A stretch of DNA of 64,000 nucleotides from Nocardia cyriacigeorgica. Its GTDB lineage: Bacteria; Actinomycetota; Actinomycetes; Mycobacteriales; Mycobacteriaceae. The position numbers were made by a program, and so were the translations under genes. Each line of letters opens with the position of its first letter. Position 1 is the stretch's first letter. The notes beneath the pieces were generated by a model that was not told the DNA's origin, did no database searches, and worked only from the letters and a program-made list of their open reading frames with translations. Below are positions 54,549 through 63,761 of this stretch, one piece after another. The stretch is from contig NZ_JAAGUY010000025.1 in NCBI RefSeq assembly GCF_010868145.1, positions 1-64,000 of the forward strand, given 5' to 3'.

Positions 54549-55733
54549 TCAGTACACCGGTAGCGAGGGGTCGACCTGGTTTGCCCAGGCGATCACACCG
54601 CCCTGCAGATGCGTGGCATCGGCGAACCCCGCGCGTTTGAGCGCGGCCAGCGCCTCCGCCGAGCGGATACCGGTCTTGCAGTGCAACACGATCGGCCGGT
54701 TCTGCGGCAGCTCCGACAGTGCCTCACCTGACAGGATGCGGTCCTTCGGAATCAGCGTCGCGCCCTCGATGTGCACGATGTCCCATTCGACGGGCTCGCG
54801 AACATCGACCAAATGCACCGGCTTACCGGCGTCGATCAACTCCTTGAGCTCACGCGCGGTGATCGTGGAGCCGGCGACGGCCGCCTGACCTTCCTCGCTC
54901 ACCACACCGCAGAACTCCTCGTAGTCGATCAGCTCGGTGATCGGCTGACGTTCCGGATCGCGGCGCAGCTTGATGGTGCGGTATGTCATGTCGAGTGCGT
55001 CGTACACCATCAGCCGGCCCAGCAACGGGTCGCCGATACCGGTGATCAGCTTGATCGCTTCGGTCACCATGATCGAACCGATGGAGGCACACAGCACGCC
55101 GAGCACACCGCCCTCGGCGCAGGAGGGGACCATGCCCGGCGGCGGCGCCTCCGGGTACAGATCGCGGTAGTTGATGCCGCGGCCGTCGGGGGCGTCCTCC
55201 CAGAACACCGACACCTGGCCTTCGAACCGGTAGATCGAGCCCCACACGTAGGGCTTGCCCGCCAGTACCGCGGCATCGTTGACCAAGTAGCGGGTGGCGA
55301 AGTTGTCGGTGCCGTCGACGATCAGGTCGTACTCGGCGAACAGCTCGACGGCGTTGTCCGGTTCCAGCCGGATCTTGTGCAGCCGCACGTCGATACCGGA
55401 ATTGATCTCCAGAATGGAATCGCGGGCGCTATCGGCCTTGGAGCGGCCGATATCGGATTCGCCGTGGATGACCTGGCGCTGCAGGTTGGACAGGTCGACC
55501 TCGTCGAACTCGACGATGCCGAGCGTGCCGACACCGGCGGCGGCCAGGTACAGCAGTGCTGGCGAGCCGAGCCCACCCGCGCCGATCACCAGCACCTTGG
55601 CGTTCTTCAGTCGCTTCTGCCCGTCCACGCCCACATCGGGAATGATCAGGTGGCGGCTGTAGCGGGCGACCTCGTCCCTGGTCAGCTCCGCGGCCGGCTC
55701 GACCAGTGGTGGCAGGGACTTCGGTGATGACAC
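54549..55733 (-). CDS. moeZ: Adenylyltransferase/sulfurtransferase MoeZ
   Basis: This 394-residue E1-like enzyme activates the C-terminus of small sulfur carriers (MoaD, ThiS, CysO type) and loads sulfur. The N-terminal ThiF/MoeB domain has VLVIGAGGLGSPALLYLAAA near residue 48. The C-terminal rhodanese domain has LVDVREPVEWDI and the active Cys in VLHCKTGIRS. It corresponds to Rv3206c. It starts with GTG at 55733. It supports Mo cofactor and sulfur transfer and so also nitrate reductase. Confidence 0.93.
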   Translation of the reverse strand: MSSPKSLPPLVEPAAELTRDEVARYSRHLIIPDVGVDGQKRLKNAKVLVIGAGGLGSPALLYLAAAGVGTLGIVEFDEVDLSNLQRQVIHGESDIGRSKADSARDSILEINSGIDVRLHKIRLEPDNAVELFAEYDLIVDGTDNFATRYLVNDAAVLAGKPYVWGSIYRFEGQVSVFWEDAPDGRGINYRDLYPEAPPPGMVPSCAEGGVLGVLCASIGSIMVTEAIKLITGIGDPLLGRLMVYDALDMTYRTIKLRRDPERQPITELIDYEEFCGVVSEEGQAAVAGSTITARELKELIDAGKPVHLVDVREPVEWDIVHIEGATLIPKDRILSGEALSELPQNRPIVLHCKTGIRSAEALAALKRAGFADATHLQGGVIAWANQVDPSLPVY

Positions 55734-55880
55734 GTCCAGAACTCCTCGAATCGAATGGGCCGATCACGATGCGATGGGCGCACGCCTGGGTGCGCTACCG
55801 GTGCAACACCGGGGACCCGGCCGTTCTTCCCCTCCCATGGTCCCGCATCCTCGATGCCGGGCGCCAACCGGCCCGGCGGG

Positions 55881-56960
55881 TCAGCCGCGCGGATACGGCC
55901 AGGGATTGAACCTGCAGCTCTTACCGTCCATCGGCACCACGCCATCCGGGTCGAGGGTGGCGATGACGTTGTTCTCGACACCGAAGGTCTGCTGCATCAT
56001 CACCGGCGCCAGCCCGCCGTCGGTTTCGCAGGGCTGATGCTGGTGGTACCCGACGGCATGGCCGACCTCGTGGTTGACCAGATACTGCCGGTAGGAGCCG
56101 ATATCGCCCTCGAAGGCGAGCGCCCCGCGCACCCACCGGGCCTCCGACAGCACCACCCGGCCGAGGTCGGAGTTGTAGCACGACGAATCGATCTCGATCT
56201 CGAAACCGCATGAGGTGCGGGTGGTTTCACGCGAGGTGAGCGAGACCCGGAAGTCCGGATCGCCCTGATCCACCCGACGGAAGGCGAACTTGCGGTCATG
56301 GGTCCAGCTCTTCGGATTGGCAAGGGTGGAATCGACCATCTTCGCCACCGACGCGTCGCCGCCGTAGCCCGAGGTGTCCAGGCCGTCCTCGATCTCGACG
56401 GTGTAGCTGAAGACGTACTCTTCGCCCGCGCCCACCTGGGCACTCGTCCCAGGAACAACCCGCCAGGTCCCGGCACCGGTCTCCACGAACTGCCCGCCCT
56501 CCGGCAGCATGCCCGTCGGCAGATCATCGGGGAATTTGCCGTCACCGGGTGGTGCGCCGATAACGCCCGCGCTCGCGGCAGGTGGGCTCAGCCGCCCGAA
56601 CCCGGGTTCCCCTGAGGCCGCGGCCGGATCGGGGCCGGCGCGCACCGCGTCGACCACCACGATGACCGTCACCGCGAACAGCACCGGTAATGCGTACGCC
56701 CGCCAGCCGTAGGTCGAAACGAATCGGCCGATGGCGCTCTGCTTCTTCACATCACGAGGTGGGCGTGGGGCGCGCGATCGAGCCTTCTCGTCCGGTGCGG
56801 TCGGGTCCCAGCGGGCACGCAACGGCTGACGGGAGCGGTCGGATGCGGGAGGATCCGGCCATGCCACACTCGACGACACTGCGGAACCGGAGTCGTCGGA
56901 ACCAGGGGGGCGGTGCGCATCGCGCCCGCCACCGGTCGGCATTTCCGGTCGGTCGGTCAC
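55881..56960 (-). CDS. DUF3152 protein, putative secreted metalloprotease
   Basis: This 359-residue membrane-anchored protein corresponds to Rv3207c. The N-terminal 80 residues are polar, followed by one transmembrane helix (about 88-105) and an extracytoplasmic DUF3152 domain. That domain has HEVGHAVGYHQH at 297-308: a metzincin-like HExxHxxG zinc site with His306 or His308 as third ligand. Cysteines at about 250-315 may form disulfides. A protease role is inferred from the motif only. It is divergent from the tetR gene. Confidence 0.85.
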   Translation of the reverse strand: MTDRPEMPTGGGRDAHRPPGSDDSGSAVSSSVAWPDPPASDRSRQPLRARWDPTAPDEKARSRAPRPPRDVKKQSAIGRFVSTYGWRAYALPVLFAVTVIVVVDAVRAGPDPAAASGEPGFGRLSPPAASAGVIGAPPGDGKFPDDLPTGMLPEGGQFVETGAGTWRVVPGTSAQVGAGEEYVFSYTVEIEDGLDTSGYGGDASVAKMVDSTLANPKSWTHDRKFAFRRVDQGDPDFRVSLTSRETTRTSCGFEIEIDSSCYNSDLGRVVLSEARWVRGALAFEGDIGSYRQYLVNHEVGHAVGYHQHQPCETDGGLAPVMMQQTFGVENNVIATLDPDGVVPMDGKSCRFNPWPYPRG

Positions 56961-57163
56961 GGGAAACAGACTCTCACAGTGCGAAAGGCCGCTCTACCGT
57001 GCATTGGCGGGCCGGTTGATCACTAGGAGATTTCTCACCGGTGCCGTGCGGTTGCCAGAGCGCATTTCCCACCCCCATCGGAAAGTGTGATGCGAGCGGG
57101 TATCGTGCTGTGGATAACCCGGTGCACACCCCTTTTGCCGGGGAATCGACTGGGAGATCCGAA

Positions 57164-57847
57164 ATGACTGACCTCGTGGACCGGATGACGTCCCGCAGAA
57201 CGTCGTCCGAGGCCATGACCCCGGCCAAGCGTGGCACCCGGCTGCCGCGCGACGAACGGCGAACGCAGCTGCTAGCCGCTGCCAGTGAGGTGTTCGTCCT
57301 CCGTGGCTATCACGCCGCCGGAATGGACGAGATCTCGCAATGCGCGGGCGTCAGCAAACCGGTGCTGTATCAGCACTTCACCAGCAAGCTCGAGCTATAT
57401 GTCGCGGTGCTGCAGAACTACGTCGACATGTTGGTCTCGAGTGTGCGTCAGGCGCTGCGCTCCACCACCGACAACCGCCAGCGCGTGCGTGCGGCGGTGC
57501 AGGCCTACTTCGATTTCGTCGACAACGAGATGCAGGGCTTCCGGCTGGTCTTCGAATCGGACCTGACCAGCGAGCCGCAGGTGCAGCGTCGCGTCGAACA
57601 GGCCACCGAAGCGTGTGTGGACGCCGTCTTCGACCTGGTGGCCCATGACTCCGGCCTCGACCCGTACCGGGCCCGCATCCTCGCGGTCGGCCTGGTCGGC
57701 GCGAGCCAGTTCACCGCGCGGTACTGGCTCGAGGCCGACCGTCCGATCCCCAAGGACGAGGCCGTCGACACCACGGTCGCATTGGCATGGGGCGGGCTGT
57801 CCCACGTGCCACTGCACCCGAGCTGGACCTCCTCTCCGAGTATTTAG
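57164..57847 (+). CDS. TetR-family regulator
   Basis: This 227-residue TetR repressor corresponds to Rv3208. The DNA-binding part is LPRDERRTQLLAAASEVF followed by GYHAAGMDEISQCAGVSKPV and LYQHFTSK. The C-terminal domain is all-helical with a conserved core (FDFVDNEMQGFRLVFESDL). GGGAG lies seven bases before the ATG at 57164; an ATG at 57215 would also keep the domain whole. A strong terminator follows. The neighbouring genes suggest global or envelope control, but no target is visible. Confidence 0.88.
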   Translation: MTDLVDRMTSRRTSSEAMTPAKRGTRLPRDERRTQLLAAASEVFVLRGYHAAGMDEISQCAGVSKPVLYQHFTSKLELYVAVLQNYVDMLVSSVRQALRSTTDNRQRVRAAVQAYFDFVDNEMQGFRLVFESDLTSEPQVQRRVEQATEACVDAVFDLVAHDSGLDPYRARILAVGLVGASQFTARYWLEADRPIPKDEAVDTTVALAWGGLSHVPLHPSWTSSPSI

Positions 57848-57854
57848 GCCAGAG

Positions 57855-57891
57855 TTTCGGCCCCCACCAGTAAGCTTGGTGGGGGCCGAAA
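57855..57891 (+). terminator. Terminator after the tetR gene
   Basis: TTTCGGCCCCCACCA (57855-57869) pairs perfectly over 15 bp with 57877-57891 around a 7-base loop, eight bases past the stop. This is the strongest simple hairpin seen in the window. Confidence 0.85.
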
Positions 57892-58039
57892 TCATCTCCG
57901 AGACAGCCTTGCCAACGGGAGAAGAGGGTAACTCACCGGGTACCCCCAAAACGGCCCGCCGCCGAACCGCCGGCCGCCCGCGCTGGTCTCGCGGCTCTCA
58001 GTCTGGCCAAGAAACGCGGAGAGGCGGGACAGCCCCAGA

Positions 58040-58267
58040 TCAGACGGCGGCGAAGCCGACGCGGCCGCCGGTGGCGGTACCGATCTCCACGTAGGCGACC
58101 TTCGAGGCCTGGATCAGGAACTTGCGACCCTTCTCGTCGGTCAGCGCGACGACACCGCGATCACCGCTCAGGGCACCGGACACCAGCGCCTCGACCTCGT
58201 CCGGGGTCTGCGAGCTGGTGATGACGAGCTCGCGCGGGCTATCCGAAATACCGATCTTGACCTCCAC
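58040..58267 (-). CDS. DUF3107 protein (TB9.4-like)
   Basis: This 75-residue protein matches the mycobacterial TB9.4 (Rv3208A) family. It begins VEVKIGISDSPRELVITSSQ and contains IQASKVAYVEIGT. It is soluble with a small alpha/beta fold; the function is unknown. The GTG at 58267 has GGAGG six bases upstream, which decides the start; the TTG at 58273 has no spacing to that site. It is convergent with the tetR gene, separated by a hairpin and about 150 bases with no gene. Confidence 0.9.
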   Translation of the reverse strand: MEVKIGISDSPRELVITSSQTPDEVEALVSGALSGDRGVVALTDEKGRKFLIQASKVAYVEIGTATGGRVGFAAV

Positions 58268-58385
58268 GGCCAACCTCCGAACATAGAGTCGTGTGCTGTC
58301 GCACCAAGGCTAATGCAGCCGCGCAGCGTGCAGGCACCTGACCGCCTGCGCTGTCAGCGAACAGTGCCACGCCTGCGGTGACCGG

Positions 58386-58937
58386 CTACTTGGGCTCGAC
58401 GAGCTGGATCTCCAATTCGACCTTCACCGCGTCGCTGAGCATGCCGGGCAGCGGGCCGCCGACACCGAAATCGGTGCGCTTGATCGTGCCGGTCGCGGAG
58501 AAGCCCGCGTGGTTGTCGCCGGTGGCACCGAACTCCCCGACCCCGCCCCATTCGACCTCGAGGGCGACCGGCTTGGTGATCTGGCCGAGCGTCGCCTCGC
58601 CCTCGACGGTGAAGGTTTCGGTGACCTGTACCGGCCCGGTGGCACGGAAGGTGAGGGTCGGCCGGTTGGCCACGTCGAGGAAGTCGGCGGTGCGAATATG
58701 GGCGTCGCGATCGGCATTGCCGGTGTCGAAGGAATCGAGGTAGATGGTGGCGCCGATGGTGGCGGCGCCGGTGTCGTCGACGACGAATTCGGTCTCGAAT
58801 TTGCTGAATCCGCCGCGCACCTTCGAGATGCCGAGGTGGCGAATGGTGAAGCCGACGGCCGAATGGGCCGGGTCGAGCGTCCAGGAGCCGGATCGCAGCT
58901 GCTGGGTGGCGGCAGTGGTTTCGGGAGTAGTGGTCAT
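58386..58937 (-). CDS. YceI family lipid-binding protein
   Basis: This 183-residue YceI-like beta-barrel protein probably binds an isoprenoid or another hydrophobic ligand. Family hallmarks: GSWTLDPAHSAVGFTIRHLG near the start, DAHIRTADFLDVANRPTLTF in the middle and GTIKRTDFGVGGPLPGMLSD near the end. No signal peptide is seen, so it is cytoplasmic, as many actinobacterial members are. The ATG at 58937 is favoured over the ATG at 58949. It is divergent from the MmyB-like regulator, which may control it. Confidence 0.88.
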   Translation of the reverse strand: MTTTPETTAATQQLRSGSWTLDPAHSAVGFTIRHLGISKVRGGFSKFETEFVVDDTGAATIGATIYLDSFDTGNADRDAHIRTADFLDVANRPTLTFRATGPVQVTETFTVEGEATLGQITKPVALEVEWGGVGEFGATGDNHAGFSATGTIKRTDFGVGGPLPGMLSDAVKVELEIQLVEPK

Positions 58938-59030
58938 GGCATCCACCATGACCGGACCGCAGTCCGGTAACCAGACCGTCGTTATCCTGGACCTGGCAGG
59001 GCGCGGATAACCGGCCCCCGACGAGGCACG

Positions 59031-59867
59031 ATGGATGTCATGGCACGAAGCAGGTTCGCCGAATTCCTGGTCGCCCGGCGCGCGGAGTTGCGCCCCGGTG
59101 ATCTCGGCCTCCCCGAGGGGCGCCGCCGCCGGACGCCCGGGCTGCGCCGCGAGGAAGTCGCCGTGCTGGCGGGGGTGAGCGCCGATTACCTCGCCCGCTT
59201 GGAGCAGGGACGCGACAGCAATCCGTCACCCGCGGTCGTCGAAGCGCTCGCCGACGCACTGCTGCTGCGCGGCGAGGCTCGCTACCAGTTCAACATCCTG
59301 GCGCTGACCGCCGCCGACGGTTCGCGCTGCCCCGGCGGGGACGCCGAGCCCGAGCAGGTCCCGGAGACCGTTCAGCAGATCCTGCGTGCTCTCGCACCGA
59401 CACCCGCCTTCGTAGTGGGCAGACAGCTGAACGTGCTCGACTGGAATGGCGCCTGGGCGGATTTCGCGGCGCCGCTCGGGCTGCTCGACGATTCCTCGCC
59501 CAACCTCGCCCGGTTCACCTTCACCCATCCGGCCGCACACCGGGTGTTGCGGAACTGGCCGCAGGCCGCGGATGCGTTCGCGGCGGCACTCAACCGCGCG
59601 ATGGTGCGCTGGCCCGCCGACGACGCACTGCGCGACACCATCGATACATTGCGGCGCCACCCCGCCTTCGCCGAACGCTGGACCCCACAGCGACTCAATG
59701 AGCCGACCGCGACGCTGCTGCGTTTCGACCATCCGGCACTCGGTGACGTGGACGTGCCGTTCGAAACACTGGAGACCACCAGCGATCAGAGCCTGGTCGT
59801 ATGGCTCGCCGACCGGGTCAAGGCCACTGGCCTGCACCTGGTCCGCGATCGCGTGGCCAACGAGTAG
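59031..59867 (+). CDS. XRE regulator with MmyB-like ligand domain
   Basis: This 278-residue regulator has the typical start FLVARRAELRPGDLGLPEGR followed by RRRTPGLRREEVAVLAGVSA, an XRE helix-turn-helix, then an MmyB-like domain from about residue 105 (TPAFVVGRQLNVLDWNG) that in related proteins binds a fatty-acid-like ligand. Two in-frame ATG codons, 59031 and 59040, are both possible. It is divergent from the yceI gene with 93 bases between. Confidence 0.88.
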   Translation: MDVMARSRFAEFLVARRAELRPGDLGLPEGRRRRTPGLRREEVAVLAGVSADYLARLEQGRDSNPSPAVVEALADALLLRGEARYQFNILALTAADGSRCPGGDAEPEQVPETVQQILRALAPTPAFVVGRQLNVLDWNGAWADFAAPLGLLDDSSPNLARFTFTHPAAHRVLRNWPQAADAFAAALNRAMVRWPADDALRDTIDTLRRHPAFAERWTPQRLNEPTATLLRFDHPALGDVDVPFETLETTSDQSLVVWLADRVKATGLHLVRDRVANE

Positions 59868-59925
59868 GGCGCCCGGCCCGCGGATTTCCGTGCCTGGTCA
59901 AGGACGAACGCATAGGCGGCCTACG

Positions 59926-60504
59926 TCAGTGACGCGAGGTGCGCACGTGGATTCGCTCGCCCCGTTTCCCGAAGAGGCTCAGCACTTCGACGCTCCCGCC
60001 GCCTGCCGCGCCGAACCAATGCGGAATCCGGCAGTCGAACTCGGCTGCCTCGCCGGCCCGCATCACGAGATCGCGATCGCCAAGCCGCACCCGAAGTTGC
60101 CCGCGCAGCACATACAGCCATACGTAGCCGGCGTGTGTACGCACGAACGGCTCTTCGTCATGCGCCGGAATGGTCATCTTGTAGGCACGCGGTTCGCCCT
60201 GATGCCGTGACAGTGGAATCAGCACCCGGCCGCCCGAACCCGATGCCCGCTGCGGTACCCGCGGGTCGACGATCCGGGGTGCGGACACGATCTCGTCGAG
60301 TGGGACGCCGAGCACGGCGGTGATCGGCAGCAGCAGTTCGAGACTCGGTTTGCGCTGGGCCGATTCCAGCCGCGACAGCGTACTGGTCGAGATACCGGTG
60401 GCGCGCGCGAGTTCGGCGAGGCTCACACCCCTCTTTTCGCGAATCCGACGTAGCCGCGGAGAAATCTGCTCGATGACCGCGTCGACGCTCGGCTGTCCAT
60501 CCAT
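59926..60504 (-). CDS. XRE-cupin regulator
   Basis: This 192-residue repressor joins an XRE helix-turn-helix (VSLAELARATGISTSTLSRL) to a C-terminal cupin domain (about 115-185: HAGYVWLYVLRGQLRVRLG). The cupin part should sense a small ligand. It is divergent from the small leader ORF and MFS gene, with 92 bases between the starts. A near-perfect palindrome at 60547-60563 lies in that gap and is the likely operator. Confidence 0.88.
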   Translation of the reverse strand: MDGQPSVDAVIEQISPRLRRIREKRGVSLAELARATGISTSTLSRLESAQRKPSLELLLPITAVLGVPLDEIVSAPRIVDPRVPQRASGSGGRVLIPLSRHQGEPRAYKMTIPAHDEEPFVRTHAGYVWLYVLRGQLRVRLGDRDLVMRAGEAAEFDCRIPHWFGAAGGGSVEVLSLFGKRGERIHVRTSRH

Positions 60505-60546
60505 GGTCCACAGTGCAGCAAATCCATCCCAGAATCAGCAAGGTTA

Positions 60547-60563
60547 TTTGCCGATATCGCAAA
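60547..60563. promoter_or_regulatory. Operator-like palindrome upstream of the efflux unit
   Basis: TTTGCCGATATCGCAAA becomes a perfect palindrome if one C is ignored (TTTGCGATATCGCAAA). It sits between the divergent XRE-cupin regulator and the leader-ORF/MFS unit. Confidence 0.4.
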
Positions 60564-60596
60564 ACCGCCGTGATGCTGTCGACGGAGGTGATCCCC

Positions 60597-60701
60597 ATGG
60601 ACACAACAACAGCAATGGGCGGGCCGACGCCCGCTATCGGACGGGATGCGATCGACAGAGCGTCCTCGGGCCAGGCATACACCATCGGAGGTGGTCGCTG
60701 A
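60597..60701 (+). CDS. 34-residue leader peptide coupled to the MFS gene
   Basis: A short reading (MDTTTAMGGPTPAIGRDAID through a Gly-rich end IGGGR) has a strong GGAGG eight bases before its ATG at 60597. Its TGA overlaps the MFS ATG by one base (TGATG), so translation of the two is coupled. It is not a fragment of a known family that I recognise. It may be a regulatory leader peptide, as for some drug-efflux genes, or a small functional peptide. A second GGAGG inside it serves the MFS start. Confidence 0.55.
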   Translation: MDTTTAMGGPTPAIGRDAIDRASSGQAYTIGGGR

Positions 60702-61909
60702 TGACGACGAGCACCGAAACGCTGACGCCACACGTGCAGCGGTCCGGCCGCCTCCCCATCGGGGTGTACCTGCTGGGATTCAGCCTCTTCGCGATGGGGA
60801 CGGCCGAGTTCCTGCTGGCAGGTGTGCTGCCCGCGGTCGCGAACGATCTGGACATCACGCTGTCCTCGGCCGGGATGCTGATCACCGCGTTCGCGCTCGG
60901 CGTCGTATTCGGTGGGCCACCATTGGCGGTGGTCGGCCTGCGCTGGCCGCGGCGTACCGCACTACTTGCCACGCAGGCGATCTTCGCGGCGGGCATCGTC
61001 ATCGGATTGTTCGGCAACTACCAGGTCTTGCTGGTGACAAGGGTGGTGTCGGGAGTCGCCTATGCGGGGTTCTTCGCGGTCGCTTCGGTGACGGCGATCA
61101 GCTTGGTTACCCCGGACCGTAATGCCCGAGCTTCCGGCGTCGTGGTCAGCGGTCTCAGCATCGCGATGGTGGCCGGCGGGCCCGCAGGCACTCTGCTGAG
61201 TCATTTCACCGACTGGCGCGGCGGATTCTGGGCGGTGGTGTTACTGACGCTCGCCGGCATGATCGGATGCATGCTCGGGCTGCCCGCCGCCGATCCCAGT
61301 AGCGGCGCGGCCGTGCAGCCGAGCGTGTCCCGAGAATTGCGCACCATGCGCACACCACGACTGTGGGGCATCTACGCGATCACGATCCTCACAACGGCCG
61401 CGTACATGATCACGTTCAACTACCTGGCCGCGATCCTCGCCGATATCACCAAGGTTCCCGAGGTCTGGATTCCGGCAATCCTCGCGCTGTTCGGGGTCGG
61501 CGCTTTCGTCGGACTTTCCATCGGCGGCCGCATCTCCGATCGACACCCGCATCGCGCGCTGTTGTCCGGCGCCGCCGTGATCACGGTCCTGTCGGGGGTG
61601 ATGGTCTTCGCCGTCGACCAGGTCTGGGCCGTGGTGCCGATAGTGTTTCTGATCGGTATCGCCGCGTTCGTGCTCAATCCGGCGCTGTACGGCCGGGTCT
61701 TCGCCATCGCCGCCGATGCACCGACCCTGGCGGGCGCGACGACCGTATCGGCCTTTCAGCTCGGTATCAGCATGACGCCGGTACTGGCGGCCCTCACCCT
61801 CTCGCGAGGAGCACCACTCACCTCGGTGTGCTGGATCGGAGCCGTTCTCGCGGTGGTGGCGATTCCGGTGATCCTCGCGGATCGCGCACGGTTGTCCACA
61901 CCCGGCTAG
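60701..61909 (+). CDS. MFS drug-efflux-like transporter (DHA1 family)
   Basis: This 402-residue, 12-helix transporter is of the AraJ/Cml-type DHA1 group: FSLFAMGTAEFLLAGVLPAV in helix 1 is the group signature of chloramphenicol and sugar efflux proteins, and motif A follows further on. GGAGG lies eight bases before the ATG at 60701. A 34-codon leader ORF and a divergent cupin regulator suggest inducible expression. The substrate is not deducible from sequence. Confidence 0.87.
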   Translation: MTTSTETLTPHVQRSGRLPIGVYLLGFSLFAMGTAEFLLAGVLPAVANDLDITLSSAGMLITAFALGVVFGGPPLAVVGLRWPRRTALLATQAIFAAGIVIGLFGNYQVLLVTRVVSGVAYAGFFAVASVTAISLVTPDRNARASGVVVSGLSIAMVAGGPAGTLLSHFTDWRGGFWAVVLLTLAGMIGCMLGLPAADPSSGAAVQPSVSRELRTMRTPRLWGIYAITILTTAAYMITFNYLAAILADITKVPEVWIPAILALFGVGAFVGLSIGGRISDRHPHRALLSGAAVITVLSGVMVFAVDQVWAVVPIVFLIGIAAFVLNPALYGRVFAIAADAPTLAGATTVSAFQLGISMTPVLAALTLSRGAPLTSVCWIGAVLAVVAIPVILADRARLSTPG

Positions 61910-61928
61910 CGAGCGAGGAAGGTCCGCG

Positions 61929-62630
61929 CTACAGCCCGAGCACTGCCATCCGCTCGGCATGGCTGTTCTGCATGCGCTCGAACAGTGTGGCGATGCCGTT
62001 GAGGTCGCCGGTGGCGGCGAGCACCAGTTCGGTGAGCTCATCGCGCTGGGCCATCACGTACTGGGCCTGGGTGATGGCCTCACCTAGCAGCCTGCGACCC
62101 CACAGCGTCAGCCGGTCGCGCTCGGACCGGCTGACGGCCACCGCGCGGCGCACCTCGTCGACCACGAACTCCGAATGGCCGGTCTCGGCCAGCACGTCAC
62201 GCACCACGTCGGCGACATCGGGGCTGAGCACACCCGCGATCTCGCGGTAGAAGTCGGCGGCGATGCCGTCACCGACATAGAACTTCACCATCGACTCGAG
62301 CCACGTCGAGGGGTCGGTGGAGGCGTGATAGGCGTCCAGCGCGCGCACGAACGGCGCCATCACATCGAAGATGTCGGCGCCGCGTTCGGACAGGGCAGCC
62401 TCGAGCAGGTTGAAATGCTCCATTTCGGCGGCCGCCATCTTCGCCACCGCCACCTTGCCGCGGACCGTTGGCGAGAGCTTGGCCTCCTCGGCGAGCCGGT
62501 AGAACGCGGAGATCTCACCGTAGGCGAGCACCGCGAACAGGTCGGTCACCCCGGGATGGTCGGCGGGAATGGACGGCGAAACCGGGCCGGTCGGCGAAAC
62601 ACCCAGCGCGGCAGGTGACTGTGCTCCCAT
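61929..62630 (-). CDS. MiaE-like ferritin-fold protein
   Basis: This 233-residue helical protein corresponds to Rv3210c and has been annotated as a tRNA-(ms2io6A)-hydroxylase-like ferritin-fold protein. Diiron ligands fit EISAFYRLAEEAK and AAAEMEHFNLLEAAL in the first pair of helices, and GHSEFVVDEVR in the second. MiaE hydroxylates a modified adenosine of tRNA; actinobacteria lack the usual substrate, so the role here is open. The ATG at 62630 is used. Confidence 0.82.
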   Translation of the reverse strand: MGAQSPAALGVSPTGPVSPSIPADHPGVTDLFAVLAYGEISAFYRLAEEAKLSPTVRGKVAVAKMAAAEMEHFNLLEAALSERGADIFDVMAPFVRALDAYHASTDPSTWLESMVKFYVGDGIAADFYREIAGVLSPDVADVVRDVLAETGHSEFVVDEVRRAVAVSRSERDRLTLWGRRLLGEAITQAQYVMAQRDELTELVLAATGDLNGIATLFERMQNSHAERMAVLGL

Positions 62631-62705
62631 GGCACACCAGCGTAGTACCCGGCTCACGGCTCGTCGCGGTTCGTCCCCGATGCGCGAGCCGGGTAGTGCG
62701 TGGCG

Positions 62706-63761
62706 TCAGACCCCGGTGGTGAGGAACTTGTCCAAGTAGGTCCAGGTGGTCTCGCGCGCGGTCGGGCCGGTCAGGATCCCGAGATGGCTGCCGGGGGCGG
62801 TCTCGTAGCGCACCGACGCGGCGCCGGTGAGCGTGTTCAGCCCGGCCTCGACGGCGGCGGCAGGCGTGATGACGTCGGCCGGCCCGCCGACGAGCAGGAC
62901 CGGCGCGGTCACGTTCGCGAGTTCGATGCGCCGCTCGCCCAACCGGACCACACCCCGGCCGATGTCGTTGTTGAGGATGAGCCTGCCCCACAGCTGTCCG
63001 TAGAACCGTCCCGGATAGCCGGGCATCGCGGCCATGAACCGGTCGATGGTCTCCATTCGGGCCAGGGTCTCGGTCCGGGCGATATTGCTGGCGACGAACC
63101 ACGGCCGCTTGAGCTCGCGTTCCCATGCGGTAGCCCGATAGGCGAGCCTGGTCAGCCCGGCGGGCACGCCACCGGCGGCGCGTACCGCGGTGGACACGGC
63201 ATGGCCGCCGGTCAGCTTGGCCACCGCGCGTAGCTGCGGGATACCGGTCATCTTGTCGTAGTCCAGTGGCGCGCCGACCGCGGTGACCGATCGGATCGGC
63301 AGCCGCGCGTTCGCGGCGGCCGTCAGCAGCGACAGCGTGCCGCCCAGCGACCAGCCGATGAGGTCGACGGGCGCCCCGCCCCGATCGGCGGAGGCCCTCA
63401 GCACGGCCTCGGGCAGGATGTCGTCGATCCAGTCCTCGAAACCCATCCTGCGATCGGCGAAGGTGATCTCGCCGTAGTCGACCAGGTACGGCGCACGGCC
63501 GGTCTCGAGCAGGAAACGCGCCAGACTCTGGTCCGGTTGCAGATCGAAGCAGGTGGCAGGGGCGGCGAGCGGGGGCACGAGCAGCACCGCGGACTCGGGT
63601 TCGGGCCGCTGTTCGGCCCCGTCGAAGCGCAGCAGCTTGCGATGCGGCTGGTCCCACAGCACCGTCGAGGATGCCGGTGCGGGATCGGCCACACCGGAGC
63701 CGAAGGTCAGCGCCCAAGCGTTGCGCGCGGCGAGGGTAACGGTGTCTGCGATGCTCACCAC
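62706..63761 (-). CDS. Alpha/beta-hydrolase, PhaC-like
   Basis: This 351-residue hydrolase resembles the polyhydroxyalkanoate synthase/depolymerase branch: VLLVPPLAAPATCFDLQPDQ, then YLVDYGEITFADRRMGFEDW. The nucleophile motif is GWSLGGT near residue 150, with serine where PHA synthases have cysteine, so synthase activity is unlikely. A late catalytic His is in APGSHLGILTG near residue 326. It starts at GTG 63761 or the next GTG at 63758. The substrate is unknown; esterase or depolymerase-like activity is inference. Confidence 0.8.
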   Translation of the reverse strand: MVSIADTVTLAARNAWALTFGSGVADPAPASSTVLWDQPHRKLLRFDGAEQRPEPESAVLLVPPLAAPATCFDLQPDQSLARFLLETGRAPYLVDYGEITFADRRMGFEDWIDDILPEAVLRASADRGGAPVDLIGWSLGGTLSLLTAAANARLPIRSVTAVGAPLDYDKMTGIPQLRAVAKLTGGHAVSTAVRAAGGVPAGLTRLAYRATAWERELKRPWFVASNIARTETLARMETIDRFMAAMPGYPGRFYGQLWGRLILNNDIGRGVVRLGERRIELANVTAPVLLVGGPADVITPAAAVEAGLNTLTGAASVRYETAPGSHLGILTGPTARETTWTYLDKFLTTGV

